Positions 14,901-21,734 of a DNA stretch of 22,065 bases are shown piece by piece; positions within the stretch are counted from its first letter, which is position 1, and each line of letters opens with the position of its first letter. The notes below the pieces were generated by a model. The model searched no databases and was not told the DNA's origin. It was given only the letters and a program-made list of their open reading frames with translations. Made by a program: the position numbers and the translations under genes. Origin of the DNA: a virus; the IMG/VR virus record IMGVR_UViG_3300033153_011402, positions 1-22,065 of that record. One strand, 5' to 3'.

Positions 14901-17777
14901 TTATCTATCATAAGGAACATCCAATTCGGTGTTACGTTCACGAACTACTAAATCAGTATCACGTTCACGAACTACTAATTCTGTTGAACGAGCTTTTACA
15001 GTCAAGGGCACTCTTCTAAAGTCTACAAACCAGTATAATGTAGTTTTATCTACAACGGGAATACCTAATTCAACATCTTCACCAAGTAGGTTGAATAATT
15101 GACCGATTACACCTTTATCAATTACTAGAATACCAAAATAGATAGATTGTCCAGACAATTGGTTAATAACTTGAGTGAGAGTACTTTTGTCTACTACAGG
15201 AACACCGTAGTTAACCTCGTCTCCTAGTAGTTCAAATACCTGTCCAAGCGTACTTTTATCTATTATAGGAATACCATAGTCAACATCATCCCCAAGTAGT
15301 TCAAATACCTGTCCAAGAGCGCCTTTATCAATTACAGGAACACCATAGTCAACATCGTCTCCGAATAATTCGAATACCTGCCCTAGCGCACTTTCATCTA
15401 TTACAGGTACACCGAAGTCAACGTCATCTCCAAGCATTTGATTTGGTGCCAGTTGATAGATCATCGGTTTGTCTATAACCGGTACACCGTAGTCAACATC
15501 GTCTCCGAATAACTCAAATACCTGTCCGAGAGTACTCTTGTCTATTACAGGCACACCGAAGTCAACATCGTCTCCGAGTAGTTCGAATCCCTGCCCTAGC
15601 GCACTTTCATCTACTACAGGTACACCAAAATCAACATCGTCTCCAAGTAATTCGAATACTTGTCCAAGAGCACCTTTATCAACTACAGGTACACCGAAAT
15701 CAACATCGTCTCCGAGTAACTCAAATATCTGACCAAGGGTACTTTCGTCTATAACAGGTACACCAAAATCGACATCATCTCCTAGTAACTCAAATATCTG
15801 ACCAAGGGTACTTTTATCGATTACAGGTACACCGAAGTCGACATCGTCTCCTAACATCTCATTTGGTGCTAATTGATAGATTGTTGTTTTATCCACCACA
15901 GGTACACCGAAGTCAACATCGTCTCCTAATAACTCAAATATCTGTCCAAGAGCCGTTTTGTCTACTACAGGTACACCGAAGTCGACGTCGTCTCCAAGTA
16001 ACTCAAATATCTGTCCAAGAGTGCTTTTGTCGATTACAGGTACACCAAAGTCGACGTCGTCTCCAAGTAACTCAAATATCTGTCCAAGAGTGCTTTTATC
16101 GATTACAGGTACGCCAAAATCGACATCATCTCCTAGTAACTCAAATATCTGTCCAAGAGCCGTTTTGTCTACTACAGGTACGCCAAAATCGACATCATCT
16201 CCTAGTAACTCAAATATCTGCCCAAGAGTACTCTTGTCTATTACCGGTACACCGAAGTCAACATCATCTCCTAGTAACTCAAATATCTGTCCAAGAGTGC
16301 TTTTATCGATTACAGGTACACCAAAATCGACATCATCTCCTAGTAATTGATTTTCAGATGATTGTCCTAACACAGCCTTATCGACTACCGGTACACCAAA
16401 GTCAATATCATCACCAAGTAATGTTCCTATTGGTCCTATATATGCATCGTCATCACGAATAATCGCCTCATCGATATAATATTCGCCGGTTGCACTCGCT
16501 GGCCATGCCCCCGCTATCCCGAAGTAATACCTATAACTTTCACGCACTCTATCACGGTTACCAATATCAGATACCACTTCTTGCGAAACGTCGCCAATCC
16601 ACCATTGACCGTAGCCATCATCAGCTCCAGGCGCACTTTCACGCACAATCAAAAATTCATACCATTTCGCTCCTACCAGATCTTTGTAGGTACCTACATG
16701 GGTTCCACTTTCATCGTCGTAAAATATAGGTCTGATTTGTAACACTCCACTATTATTGTATACCTGAATATAATACAGGTATCCTGATGGAGAGTAAATA
16801 TTTCCAAATGATGTGCCTTGGCCGACCGTTGCAATGGCAAAAGTATTGACATCCAAATACCATCGCAGTCTAACGGCATTACTGAGAACTAGGATATCCG
16901 CACCGACATATTGATTGCCTATATTAATTTCTAAACCGAAGCCCGTCCCACCTAAACCGGCATCCGCTAAAACGGGAGGGTCACCAACATCATAGTCCCA
17001 AGCTAATTTATCTCCACTGTCAAAACCATCAGAAAATAGCACTCCACTTGATTGACTTAAATCACTCTTGTCTATAATAGGTACACCGTAGTCAACGTCA
17101 TCTCCCAACAGAATGTTTAGAGCTCCTTGTCCTAAAACAGCCTGGTCTACTACGGGTACACCAAAGTCAACATCATCTCCGAATAACTCAAATATCTGTC
17201 CGAGAGCACTCTTGTCTATTACGGGTACGCCGTAGTCAACATCATCTCCGAGTAGTTGATTTGCGTCCGCCTCTGTTGTGAGATCAACTCCAAGCGTTCC
17301 TCTCGATGCGTCAGCTGTAACGTCCCACAATTCAAATCCAAATATGGTTTCTTTTGGTGCACCACTGTCAACTTGAATAGCAAACCATAGTTCAGTTTGA
17401 TACTCATCGGGTAAATTAACGGCATCACTGTTTGCGGTACCCTCAATTTGCTCACCGTCTTGCCTTGTGTCATCCCCTTGACTGTCACATATTTGGTCAC
17501 CGACTACTACTGGATCTCCGTTAACTAAGTCCGTAGCACCAAATTTGATATTACCTGTCGCGGCAATTGCACTAAATCCGCCACCATCTTGATTAAAATT
17601 TAATCGATATTGTGCGTTTAAAGTATCTTTGCCTCCAGAATTAATGTTGAGAGCTATAACATAATTAGTGCCAAGTACCACGTCGCTTAATCCGACATTA
17701 TCCGCTTGAGATAGATCGACTAAAACGGCACTTAATATCCTTGAACCACCTAAATTAACATAATAATCCTGAGCCAT
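14901..17777 (-). CDS. Large repeat fibre-like protein with inserted lectin-like domain
   Basis: The 958-residue acidic protein has four parts. Residues 1-172 form a beta-rich domain (YRLNFNQDGGGFSAIAAT, ELWFAIQVDS). Residues 175-245 hold three copies of a 23-residue repeat with consensus LLGDDVDFGVPVID followed by KSTLGQIFE. Residues 246-452 look like a concanavalin/LamG-type jelly roll, opening FSDGFDSGDKLAWDYDV and containing KWYEFLIVRE and YYIDEAIIRDD. Residues 453-914 carry 20 more repeats, and residues 924-958 form short charged repeats (TELVVRERD). Repeats of xxxFGxPxxDxxxLxQ type occur in other phage proteins, without a known role. AAGGAGG lies 10 bases before ATG 17777, which overlaps the upstream stop by one base. 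I infer a long virion fibre or surface adhesin with the lectin-like domain as possible glycan binder. Confidence 0.65.
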   Translation of the reverse strand: MAQDYYVNLGGSRILSAVLVDLSQADNVGLSDVVLGTNYVIALNINSGGKDTLNAQYRLNFNQDGGGFSAIAATGNIKFGATDLVNGDPVVVGDQICDSQGDDTRQDGEQIEGTANSDAVNLPDEYQTELWFAIQVDSGAPKETIFGFELWDVTADASRGTLGVDLTTEADANQLLGDDVDYGVPVIDKSALGQIFELFGDDVDFGVPVVDQAVLGQGALNILLGDDVDYGVPIIDKSDLSQSSGVLFSDGFDSGDKLAWDYDVGDPPVLADAGLGGTGFGLEINIGNQYVGADILVLSNAVRLRWYLDVNTFAIATVGQGTSFGNIYSPSGYLYYIQVYNNSGVLQIRPIFYDDESGTHVGTYKDLVGAKWYEFLIVRESAPGADDGYGQWWIGDVSQEVVSDIGNRDRVRESYRYYFGIAGAWPASATGEYYIDEAIIRDDDAYIGPIGTLLGDDIDFGVPVVDKAVLGQSSENQLLGDDVDFGVPVIDKSTLGQIFELLGDDVDFGVPVIDKSTLGQIFELLGDDVDFGVPVVDKTALGQIFELLGDDVDFGVPVIDKSTLGQIFELLGDDVDFGVPVIDKSTLGQIFELLGDDVDFGVPVVDKTALGQIFELLGDDVDFGVPVVDKTTIYQLAPNEMLGDDVDFGVPVIDKSTLGQIFELLGDDVDFGVPVIDESTLGQIFELLGDDVDFGVPVVDKGALGQVFELLGDDVDFGVPVVDESALGQGFELLGDDVDFGVPVIDKSTLGQVFELFGDDVDYGVPVIDKPMIYQLAPNQMLGDDVDFGVPVIDESALGQVFELFGDDVDYGVPVIDKGALGQVFELLGDDVDYGIPIIDKSTLGQVFELLGDEVNYGVPVVDKSTLTQVINQLSGQSIYFGILVIDKGVIGQLFNLLGEDVELGIPVVDKTTLYWFVDFRRVPLTVKARSTELVVRERDTDLVVRERNTELDVPYDR
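14904..15008 (-). repeat. Short 9-residue charged repeats at the end of the repeat protein
   Basis: The last 35 residues of the 958-aa protein read as four units of about nine residues: LTVKARS, TELVVRERD, TDLVVRERN, TELDVPYDR. At DNA level two 27-base units at about 14935-14990 are nearly identical. Arginine/acid alternation suggests an interchain salt-bridge or assembly tail. Confidence 0.7.
15036..16421 (-). repeat. Twenty tandem copies of a 69-base coding repeat, with nested triplets
   Basis: Units 4-23 of the 23-residue repeat in the 958-aa protein. Most units are 69 bases; four are longer by one to two codons (including two ending in IYQLAPN before an M-initial next unit). Units 5-7 and 8-10 repeat the same order of variants (VIDKST, VIDKST, VVDKTA), so a 207-base block has itself been duplicated. 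Central units are almost identical in DNA, while units 21-23 are diverged. Confidence 0.9.
17043..17255 (-). repeat. Three further copies of the 69-base repeat, before the lectin-like domain
   Basis: Units 1-3 (residues 175-245) share the LLGDDVDYGVPVID core with the main array but are separated from it by about 620 bases encoding the lectin-like domain. The array is thus split, either by insertion of the domain or by repeat expansion on both sides of it. Confidence 0.85.
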
Positions 17778-18091
17778 TAGGCATTAACCTCCTTATAGCT
17801 AATAGTGCAATTCGGTATTTGTCGCTGTTCCATTGATACGCAACAAAACCATGGACGTTCAACACCCAAGCTACACAAATTATGTTCATTTAGATGCGGA
17901 CATCCAACCTTTCTACAACAATCACCACATCTACTACATCTGGCAGTTTTCACTCTCCAAATATCATTCCAGGGTTGATACATAGCCATGTGTTCTCCGC
18001 CCCACATGATATGGATACCCTGTTCTTCATACCACTCGTCTGGAAGTTCAAACTCATGACGGTTTCCTCTGAACTCCACTGTGAATTTCAT
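17777..18091 (-). CDS. Small CxxCxxCC (YkgJ-like) metal-binding protein
   Basis: A 104-residue protein with nine cysteines, all in the C-terminal half: C52, C55, C58 and C59 (CSRCGDCC), C64, C73, C83, C84 and C95. The order CxxCGxCC, then CPHL, then CSLGVERP, then CC matches the putative zinc- or iron-chelating CxxCxxCC domain (YkgJ family, once named after the flagellin methylase FliB). The N-terminal 45 residues are strand-rich (MKFTVEFRGNRHEFELPDEW). No ribosome binding site is visible; the ATG follows the upstream stop by one base, and its own stop overlaps the start of the repeat protein by one base, so it is tightly coupled on both sides. Function is unknown; a metal site that modifies or stabilises a structural protein is possible. 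Confidence 0.7.
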   Translation of the reverse strand: MKFTVEFRGNRHEFELPDEWYEEQGIHIMWGGEHMAMYQPWNDIWRVKTARCSRCGDCCRKVGCPHLNEHNLCSLGVERPWFCCVSMEQRQIPNCTISYKEVNA

Positions 18092-18092
18092 G

Positions 18093-18467
18093 TTATGCTG
18101 CTGGATTCGGGAATTCGCAGTCCAAAGCGTCCAATGTAAACGGACTTCCGGTAACTATTGCCACTAAAGCCGTAAGCTCTTGTGCCACTTGTAATACGGA
18201 AAGACTATCATCTGCAAGACACCACCAGGTAGCATCACCAGCAGCATCCACAACACCATCCGTAATCGCTGAGACAATTAATTTACGCCCTGAAACGTCA
18301 CCAGCTTGGGGATTCGAAATGGTTGGCGTCGCCTTTGTACCTAATTTATAGGTCGCAATATCGGCAAACTCTGTCGGTTCAGCTGACAAAATATACAGGT
18401 TTTCATTATCATCTTTGATCGCTTGCAAAGATACATCTTGGTACTTATCGTCAAGATATGCTGCCAT
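18093..18467 (-). CDS. Small phage structural-type protein of unknown function
   Basis: The 124-residue product begins MAAYLDDKYQDVSLQAIKDD and carries the pattern LYILSAEPTEFADIATYKLG, TISNPQAGDVSGRKLIVSAI, TDGVVDAAGDATWWCLADDS and a C-terminal LDALDCEFPNPA. I recognise this as a widespread unnamed phage family, usually found next to fibre or decoration genes, predicted as a compact beta protein. It opens the cassette between large terminase and portal. AAGGAG lies ten bases before ATG 18467. Its stop is one base from the next start, so it is probably made together with the CxxCxxCC protein and the repeat fibre. A virion component is likely; more cannot be said. Confidence 0.55.
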   Translation of the reverse strand: MAAYLDDKYQDVSLQAIKDDNENLYILSAEPTEFADIATYKLGTKATPTISNPQAGDVSGRKLIVSAITDGVVDAAGDATWWCLADDSLSVLQVAQELTALVAIVTGSPFTLDALDCEFPNPAA

Positions 18468-18486
18468 AATATGTTTACTCCTTATA

Positions 18487-20229
18487 CTAAAGATAATGTT
18501 CTTTATTTAATTTATAAGCAACGAAAGCATCCATCAATGACGCGACATTATCAATCTTGGCTTCGTGTCTCTTTTTGAATAACTTTCGATTTCCGTTCGT
18601 ATCCTCTAAAGTTATGGCGTTACCCATAGCATACATCATGAGCGCTTCATCAAATCTAAGCATTCTCTCAGCTGCTAAAATCTTTATCTCTCCTAGAGGA
18701 ACTGACTCGGTTTTTGCACCTTGAATTACTTTTTCAAGTCCATATGGTCCATTTTCTAACTCCCATCGCTCCATGAATTCTCGAGCATTATAAGGATCGT
18801 AACCAAAACTTCTAACGTCATATCCTTTATCCTCAATATACGCATCTATGTCATCGTATACTTCCATCATGTCCAATATTGTCCCTTCTAGCACTTGTAA
18901 ACTACCTTCTGCCAGAAATTCTTCATATTTTAATCTAGACGCAACTGGTAACTTCATCAAAGTTAAATCTGTAATATACGACCGGTTTTTTACACCAAAT
19001 GTACCATCATTCAATGGAAATAAGAAAGTGAATGCACAGAAATCATCACCCTGAGAAAGGTCTGCTCCCAAACCACAAACCATATTCCAAAAATCTTGTT
19101 TACGATGGGGAATAGTCTCTTCATAAGTGAAGAAATACGTATAACCTTCCATTGGGATTCCGAATCTTTTCGCTAGAATATCGTTCCTTGTAGCTGGAGC
19201 ATTCTCTGCTCGCTCTACATCTAACTGATATGTTTCATATGTAACGGTTTTGCCAAGGTTCGGATTCGCTTTCACCCACATCTCAGGATCACCGACTTCC
19301 TGAACATCATCTAACTTATAATACCAAATAGAAACATGTGGATTAACATACTTGCCATTCAAAATATCCATTAATTCTAGCTTAATAGTATCCCCACTAC
19401 TGTTTCTAACTGTGCCTTCAGAACTCATCGCGACAATAAGATAATCTTCCATCTTAGATGCACCCTGTTCTATAGCGCCGACAACGTCCTCACGAATATC
19501 ACCAGATAACCATTCATCAACCGTACTAACTTTAGGCCTTAGTCCCTGTAACTTATCAATGGTCATAGGTCTAACTTCTAGTATAGAGCCAGTTAAAAAA
19601 TTCTCTATACCCTTTTTAGTTGATGCTAGTTTCACGCGTTTCGCGCGCGAGCCCGTAGTGTTTTGTAAAGATCCTTCGGTTAAAAATTTAAATAAAGGAC
19701 CTCTACTCCGCACTACAGCAGTTCTAATCGGGGACATAACTTCTTCGGCTTGCTTCATTGTTGGCGCAGTTGTAATCTGATGAGTTGTTGATGTGTCTAC
19801 ATTTAGAAAATAACTCTGAATGCAAGAGCCATACATAGACTTTGCCGCTCCTCGAGCAACAATTAAATATTGTTTGTTAGTTAGCCTCTTCCTTATGGTC
19901 TTCCGAATATAACGACCACCATGACCAGTATCTAAAGGCTCATAAACACTTCGTTCAACGAAGTAGTACCAGCCAAAAATATGTTCGGCCCATAACTTAA
20001 ACGAATCTAATAATGCTAAATCCGAACCATCGGTTAACGTTAATTCAGTCTCACAATATTTTATAAACCCTTCTACTGGCTTATCGTCATAATACATTGC
20101 TGGGTTGGCGATTAGATCATCAATTCGATTCATCTCTAATGAGATTTCTCTATTAATTGGAACCTCACCACGTACAACTGCGTCACGAAATATACCATAA
20201 TAAATTGGCGTTGCTTTGTTAGAAATCAT
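18487..20229 (-). CDS. terL: Terminase large subunit
   Basis: The 580-residue protein is the packaging motor, with ATPase and nuclease domains. The ATPase has a Walker A-like VARGAAKS at 124-131 (lacking the classical GxGKS form but usual for phage terminases), the adenine/arginine section ITTAPTMKQAEEVMSPIRTA, a Walker B with catalytic acid in STVDEW (D238, E239), and a coupling motif near YLIVAMSSEGT (263-273). The nuclease domain shows GADLSQGDDF (D390), RSFGYDPYNA (D478) and KIDNVASLMDA (D560, D567), the acidic residues expected to bind metal. Size and layout fit the Terminase_1 type. A GGGAG site precedes ATG 20229. It is separated from the putative small subunit by four genes, more than usual. 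Confidence 0.95.
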   Translation of the reverse strand: MISNKATPIYYGIFRDAVVRGEVPINREISLEMNRIDDLIANPAMYYDDKPVEGFIKYCETELTLTDGSDLALLDSFKLWAEHIFGWYYFVERSVYEPLDTGHGGRYIRKTIRKRLTNKQYLIVARGAAKSMYGSCIQSYFLNVDTSTTHQITTAPTMKQAEEVMSPIRTAVVRSRGPLFKFLTEGSLQNTTGSRAKRVKLASTKKGIENFLTGSILEVRPMTIDKLQGLRPKVSTVDEWLSGDIREDVVGAIEQGASKMEDYLIVAMSSEGTVRNSSGDTIKLELMDILNGKYVNPHVSIWYYKLDDVQEVGDPEMWVKANPNLGKTVTYETYQLDVERAENAPATRNDILAKRFGIPMEGYTYFFTYEETIPHRKQDFWNMVCGLGADLSQGDDFCAFTFLFPLNDGTFGVKNRSYITDLTLMKLPVASRLKYEEFLAEGSLQVLEGTILDMMEVYDDIDAYIEDKGYDVRSFGYDPYNAREFMERWELENGPYGLEKVIQGAKTESVPLGEIKILAAERMLRFDEALMMYAMGNAITLEDTNGNRKLFKKRHEAKIDNVASLMDAFVAYKLNKEHYL

Positions 20230-20243
20230 GACGCTCTCCCAAC

Positions 20244-20582
20244 TTACTTGAATTTAAGCATAACGTTAAGCAGGGCCGTTGAAATAGCCTTCACTTGCGT
20301 TGGAAATTGTTTCGTGGCATAGTTAATCGCTACTTTTGTAGCTATAGATGTCAACACCACATCAGCAAGTTTTTTTCCTTTTCTAATGCTTCCGCCTTTT
20401 AAAGCCTTATAATCTTTCTCCAATCGCATACGCTTAATTGCTGAAGTCAATTCTTTATCGGATAACTGTTTAGTTTTTTTTCCCTTCGCTCGAGAAAGAG
20501 GACGACGATCTGAACTCGAAGAGCTCTTACGAACTCCCCATTTCATGCCTTTGGTACCGTAATGTTTAACAATTTTAGCCAT
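20244..20582 (-). CDS. Small basic phage protein with N-terminal HYGxKGMxWGxR motif (copy 1)
   Basis: A 112-residue basic protein. Residues 7-18 read HYGTKGMKWGVR, followed by a serine/arginine/lysine-rich linker (KSSSSSDRRPLSRAKGKKTK), a helix (DKELTSAIKRMRLEKDYKAL), and a hydrophobic C-terminal helix region (LADVVLTSIATKVAINYATK) ending VMLKFK. AAGGAGAG stands six bases before ATG 20582. It lies between the gp6-like connector and large terminase, while its two relatives lie beside the portal. The body does not resemble theirs except in charge and in the ending. Function unknown; see the findings on this motif. Confidence 0.7.
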   Translation of the reverse strand: MAKIVKHYGTKGMKWGVRKSSSSSDRRPLSRAKGKKTKQLSDKELTSAIKRMRLEKDYKALKGGSIRKGKKLADVVLTSIATKVAINYATKQFPTQVKAISTALLNVMLKFK

Positions 20583-20585
20583 ACA

Positions 20586-20921
20586 TCACTCTCCTTCCGC
20601 AATGACATTTAACCGCCACTCCAGTTCTTTAATGACTTCTTGCAATGCATTGATACCGAAAGAAGTTGCTGGTGGATCAAATAGTAAACGAACCTTAGCC
20701 ACCATGTATGACTTTGCTGCGTTAAGATCGACATTGGTTTCCATGAATGTGGTCCACAGGTCCTGATTACTTGTTATAGTAACCGGAATGTTCGGCCCTA
20801 CATCAAGTTCGTGTAATGTCGAGAATACGGTATTAATGTGCATAACCAAATCGGCGTCAAAAGCAACTTCAAAAATATCAACTCCTAAAGCTTGTTTGAC
20901 ACTATCTAGTATGCTATCCAT
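20586..20921 (-). CDS. Head-tail connector (gp6-like)
   Basis: The 111-residue product has the all-helical pattern of gp6-like head-tail connectors that attach below the portal: MDSILDSVKQALGVDIFEVA, FDADLVMHINTVFSTLHELD, VGPNIPVTITSNQDLWTTFM, then LNAAKSYMVAKVRLLFDPPA, a proline break, and a last helix LQEVIKELEWRLNVIAEGE. The conserved FDxDLxMHINxVFxxLxxLxVGP block is the best identifier. It usually sits after the capsid gene; here it is upstream of the large terminase. The ATG follows the stop of the SH3-like gene by one base; AAAGGAC inside the end of that gene may act as ribosome binding site. Confidence 0.75.
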   Translation of the reverse strand: MDSILDSVKQALGVDIFEVAFDADLVMHINTVFSTLHELDVGPNIPVTITSNQDLWTTFMETNVDLNAAKSYMVAKVRLLFDPPATSFGINALQEVIKELEWRLNVIAEGE

Positions 20922-20922
20922 G

Positions 20923-21273
20923 TTATCGCAGGTCCTTTACAAATCTCTTCTGAATGTAACCTTCCTGTTTCCCATCATCAGTCATTACTCTGAGCCAACG
21001 ATAGTCAACATCGTAAAAAACTACGAGAATGTCTCCTTCTGATACCATCCTAACTGTATCTGCCGTATTGTGTGGCTTTGCATACAACCTAACTCGCTTG
21101 TATCCAGAAACCTCGACGCGTGGAAGTGGATGTTCCTCAACCGGCACGAGCAGGTCTTCCTCTTCTTCTGCCACCGATGAGAACGTCTCTTCCACAACTT
21201 CTTCAACAATTTTAACGGCTTCAACCGTTCCTTCAACAGCCTCTTCAACTTTTACTTTTTTCTTTCTAGCCAT
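20923..21273 (-). CDS. SH3-like domain protein with acidic N-terminal arm
   Basis: The 116-residue protein starts with a lysine patch (MARKKKVKV), then an acidic, valine-rich arm (about 10-47, for example EEAVEGTVEAVKIVEEVVEE), and ends with a bacterial SH3-like domain (about 52-115: VRLYAKPHNTADTVRMVSEG, WLRVMTDDGKQEGYIQKRFV). SH3b domains often bind peptidoglycan, but in a small protein without enzyme domain or signal peptide, amid packaging genes, protein binding is as likely. ATG 21273 has a strong AAGGAGG site. It is separated from the HNH gene by 20 bases and from the connector by one. I see no basis for a more exact role. Confidence 0.65.
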   Translation of the reverse strand: MARKKKVKVEEAVEGTVEAVKIVEEVVEETFSSVAEEEEDLLVPVEEHPLPRVEVSGYKRVRLYAKPHNTADTVRMVSEGDILVVFYDVDYRWLRVMTDDGKQEGYIQKRFVKDLR

Positions 21274-21293
21274 GATTAACCTCCTTCCATAAA

Positions 21294-21734
21294 TTAACTT
21301 CCATTTTGACTTCTTTTAGACAACGGGGTCCATAAGTTAGTGTCACCCGGACGCCGAACTACAAGGGGTTGGGGAAGCAGCGACCGATTACCAGAATGAA
21401 TCGCTAAGTGTGTATTCCTACAAGTTGTTATTAAGAACTCAGGATTAAACACCGTCGGGTCGCTTAACTCAACCTCTGATACAGACATCGGATTCATATG
21501 ATGTACTGTTACCTCCGCATAGATCGGATGTTCCTCCATACCAAGGTCACAACCTCCATCTCTAGCTATTACAATGTTTCTTGCTCTCTTCCATTCTCGT
21601 GATCGGTAGAGTCTTTGATTGAGGTACCTATCAAAACCGAATGTTGCCATTCCTATCTTACTAGGCATTCTTAAGTATTCATACCTAGCTTTAAACGTGT
21701 CGAACTTTATTAACTCTGAATAGGATCTAGTCAT
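21294..21734 (-). CDS. HNH endonuclease, packaging-associated
   Basis: I choose ATG 21734 (146 residues, MTRSYSELIKFDTF...), because family members usually open with this MTxSYSEL element; an ATG at 21746 would add four residues. Neither has a clear ribosome binding site, and both overlap the end of the preceding gene, so coupling is likely. The middle has FGFDRYLNQRLYRSREWKRA and RNIVIARDGGCDLG. The HNH core is VTVHHMNPMS, then FNPEFLITTCRNTHLAIHSG, with the paired histidines, the asparagine and the last histidine in place. HNH proteins next to terminase genes are known to take part in DNA cutting during packaging in cos-type phages (HK97 gp74), which fits the location. Confidence 0.85.
   Translation of the reverse strand: MTRSYSELIKFDTFKARYEYLRMPSKIGMATFGFDRYLNQRLYRSREWKRARNIVIARDGGCDLGMEEHPIYAEVTVHHMNPMSVSEVELSDPTVFNPEFLITTCRNTHLAIHSGNRSLLPQPLVVRRPGDTNLWTPLSKRSQNGS

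Noticed and set aside
15863-16462. Plus-strand open frames over the repeats and similar long plus-strand frames at 15958-16350 and 2722-3531
   Set aside because: They mirror the minus-strand repeats or the biased tape measure codons, lack ribosome binding sites and run against the whole operon.
15036-17255. Regularly spaced near-identical repeats that could suggest a CRISPR array or satellite DNA
   Set aside because: The 69-base period is a multiple of three and keeps one open minus-strand frame with a clear protein repeat; there are no unique spacers.
13563-18467. Diversity-generating retroelement acting on the fibre genes
   Set aside because: No reverse transcriptase or template/variable repeat pair is visible; the repeats are uniform rather than adenine-mutated. 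A retroelement outside the window cannot be excluded.
21294-21734. HNH gene as a homing endonuclease or mobile element
   Set aside because: It stands in the usual place beside the terminase genes, has the packaging-type family pattern, and interrupts no gene.
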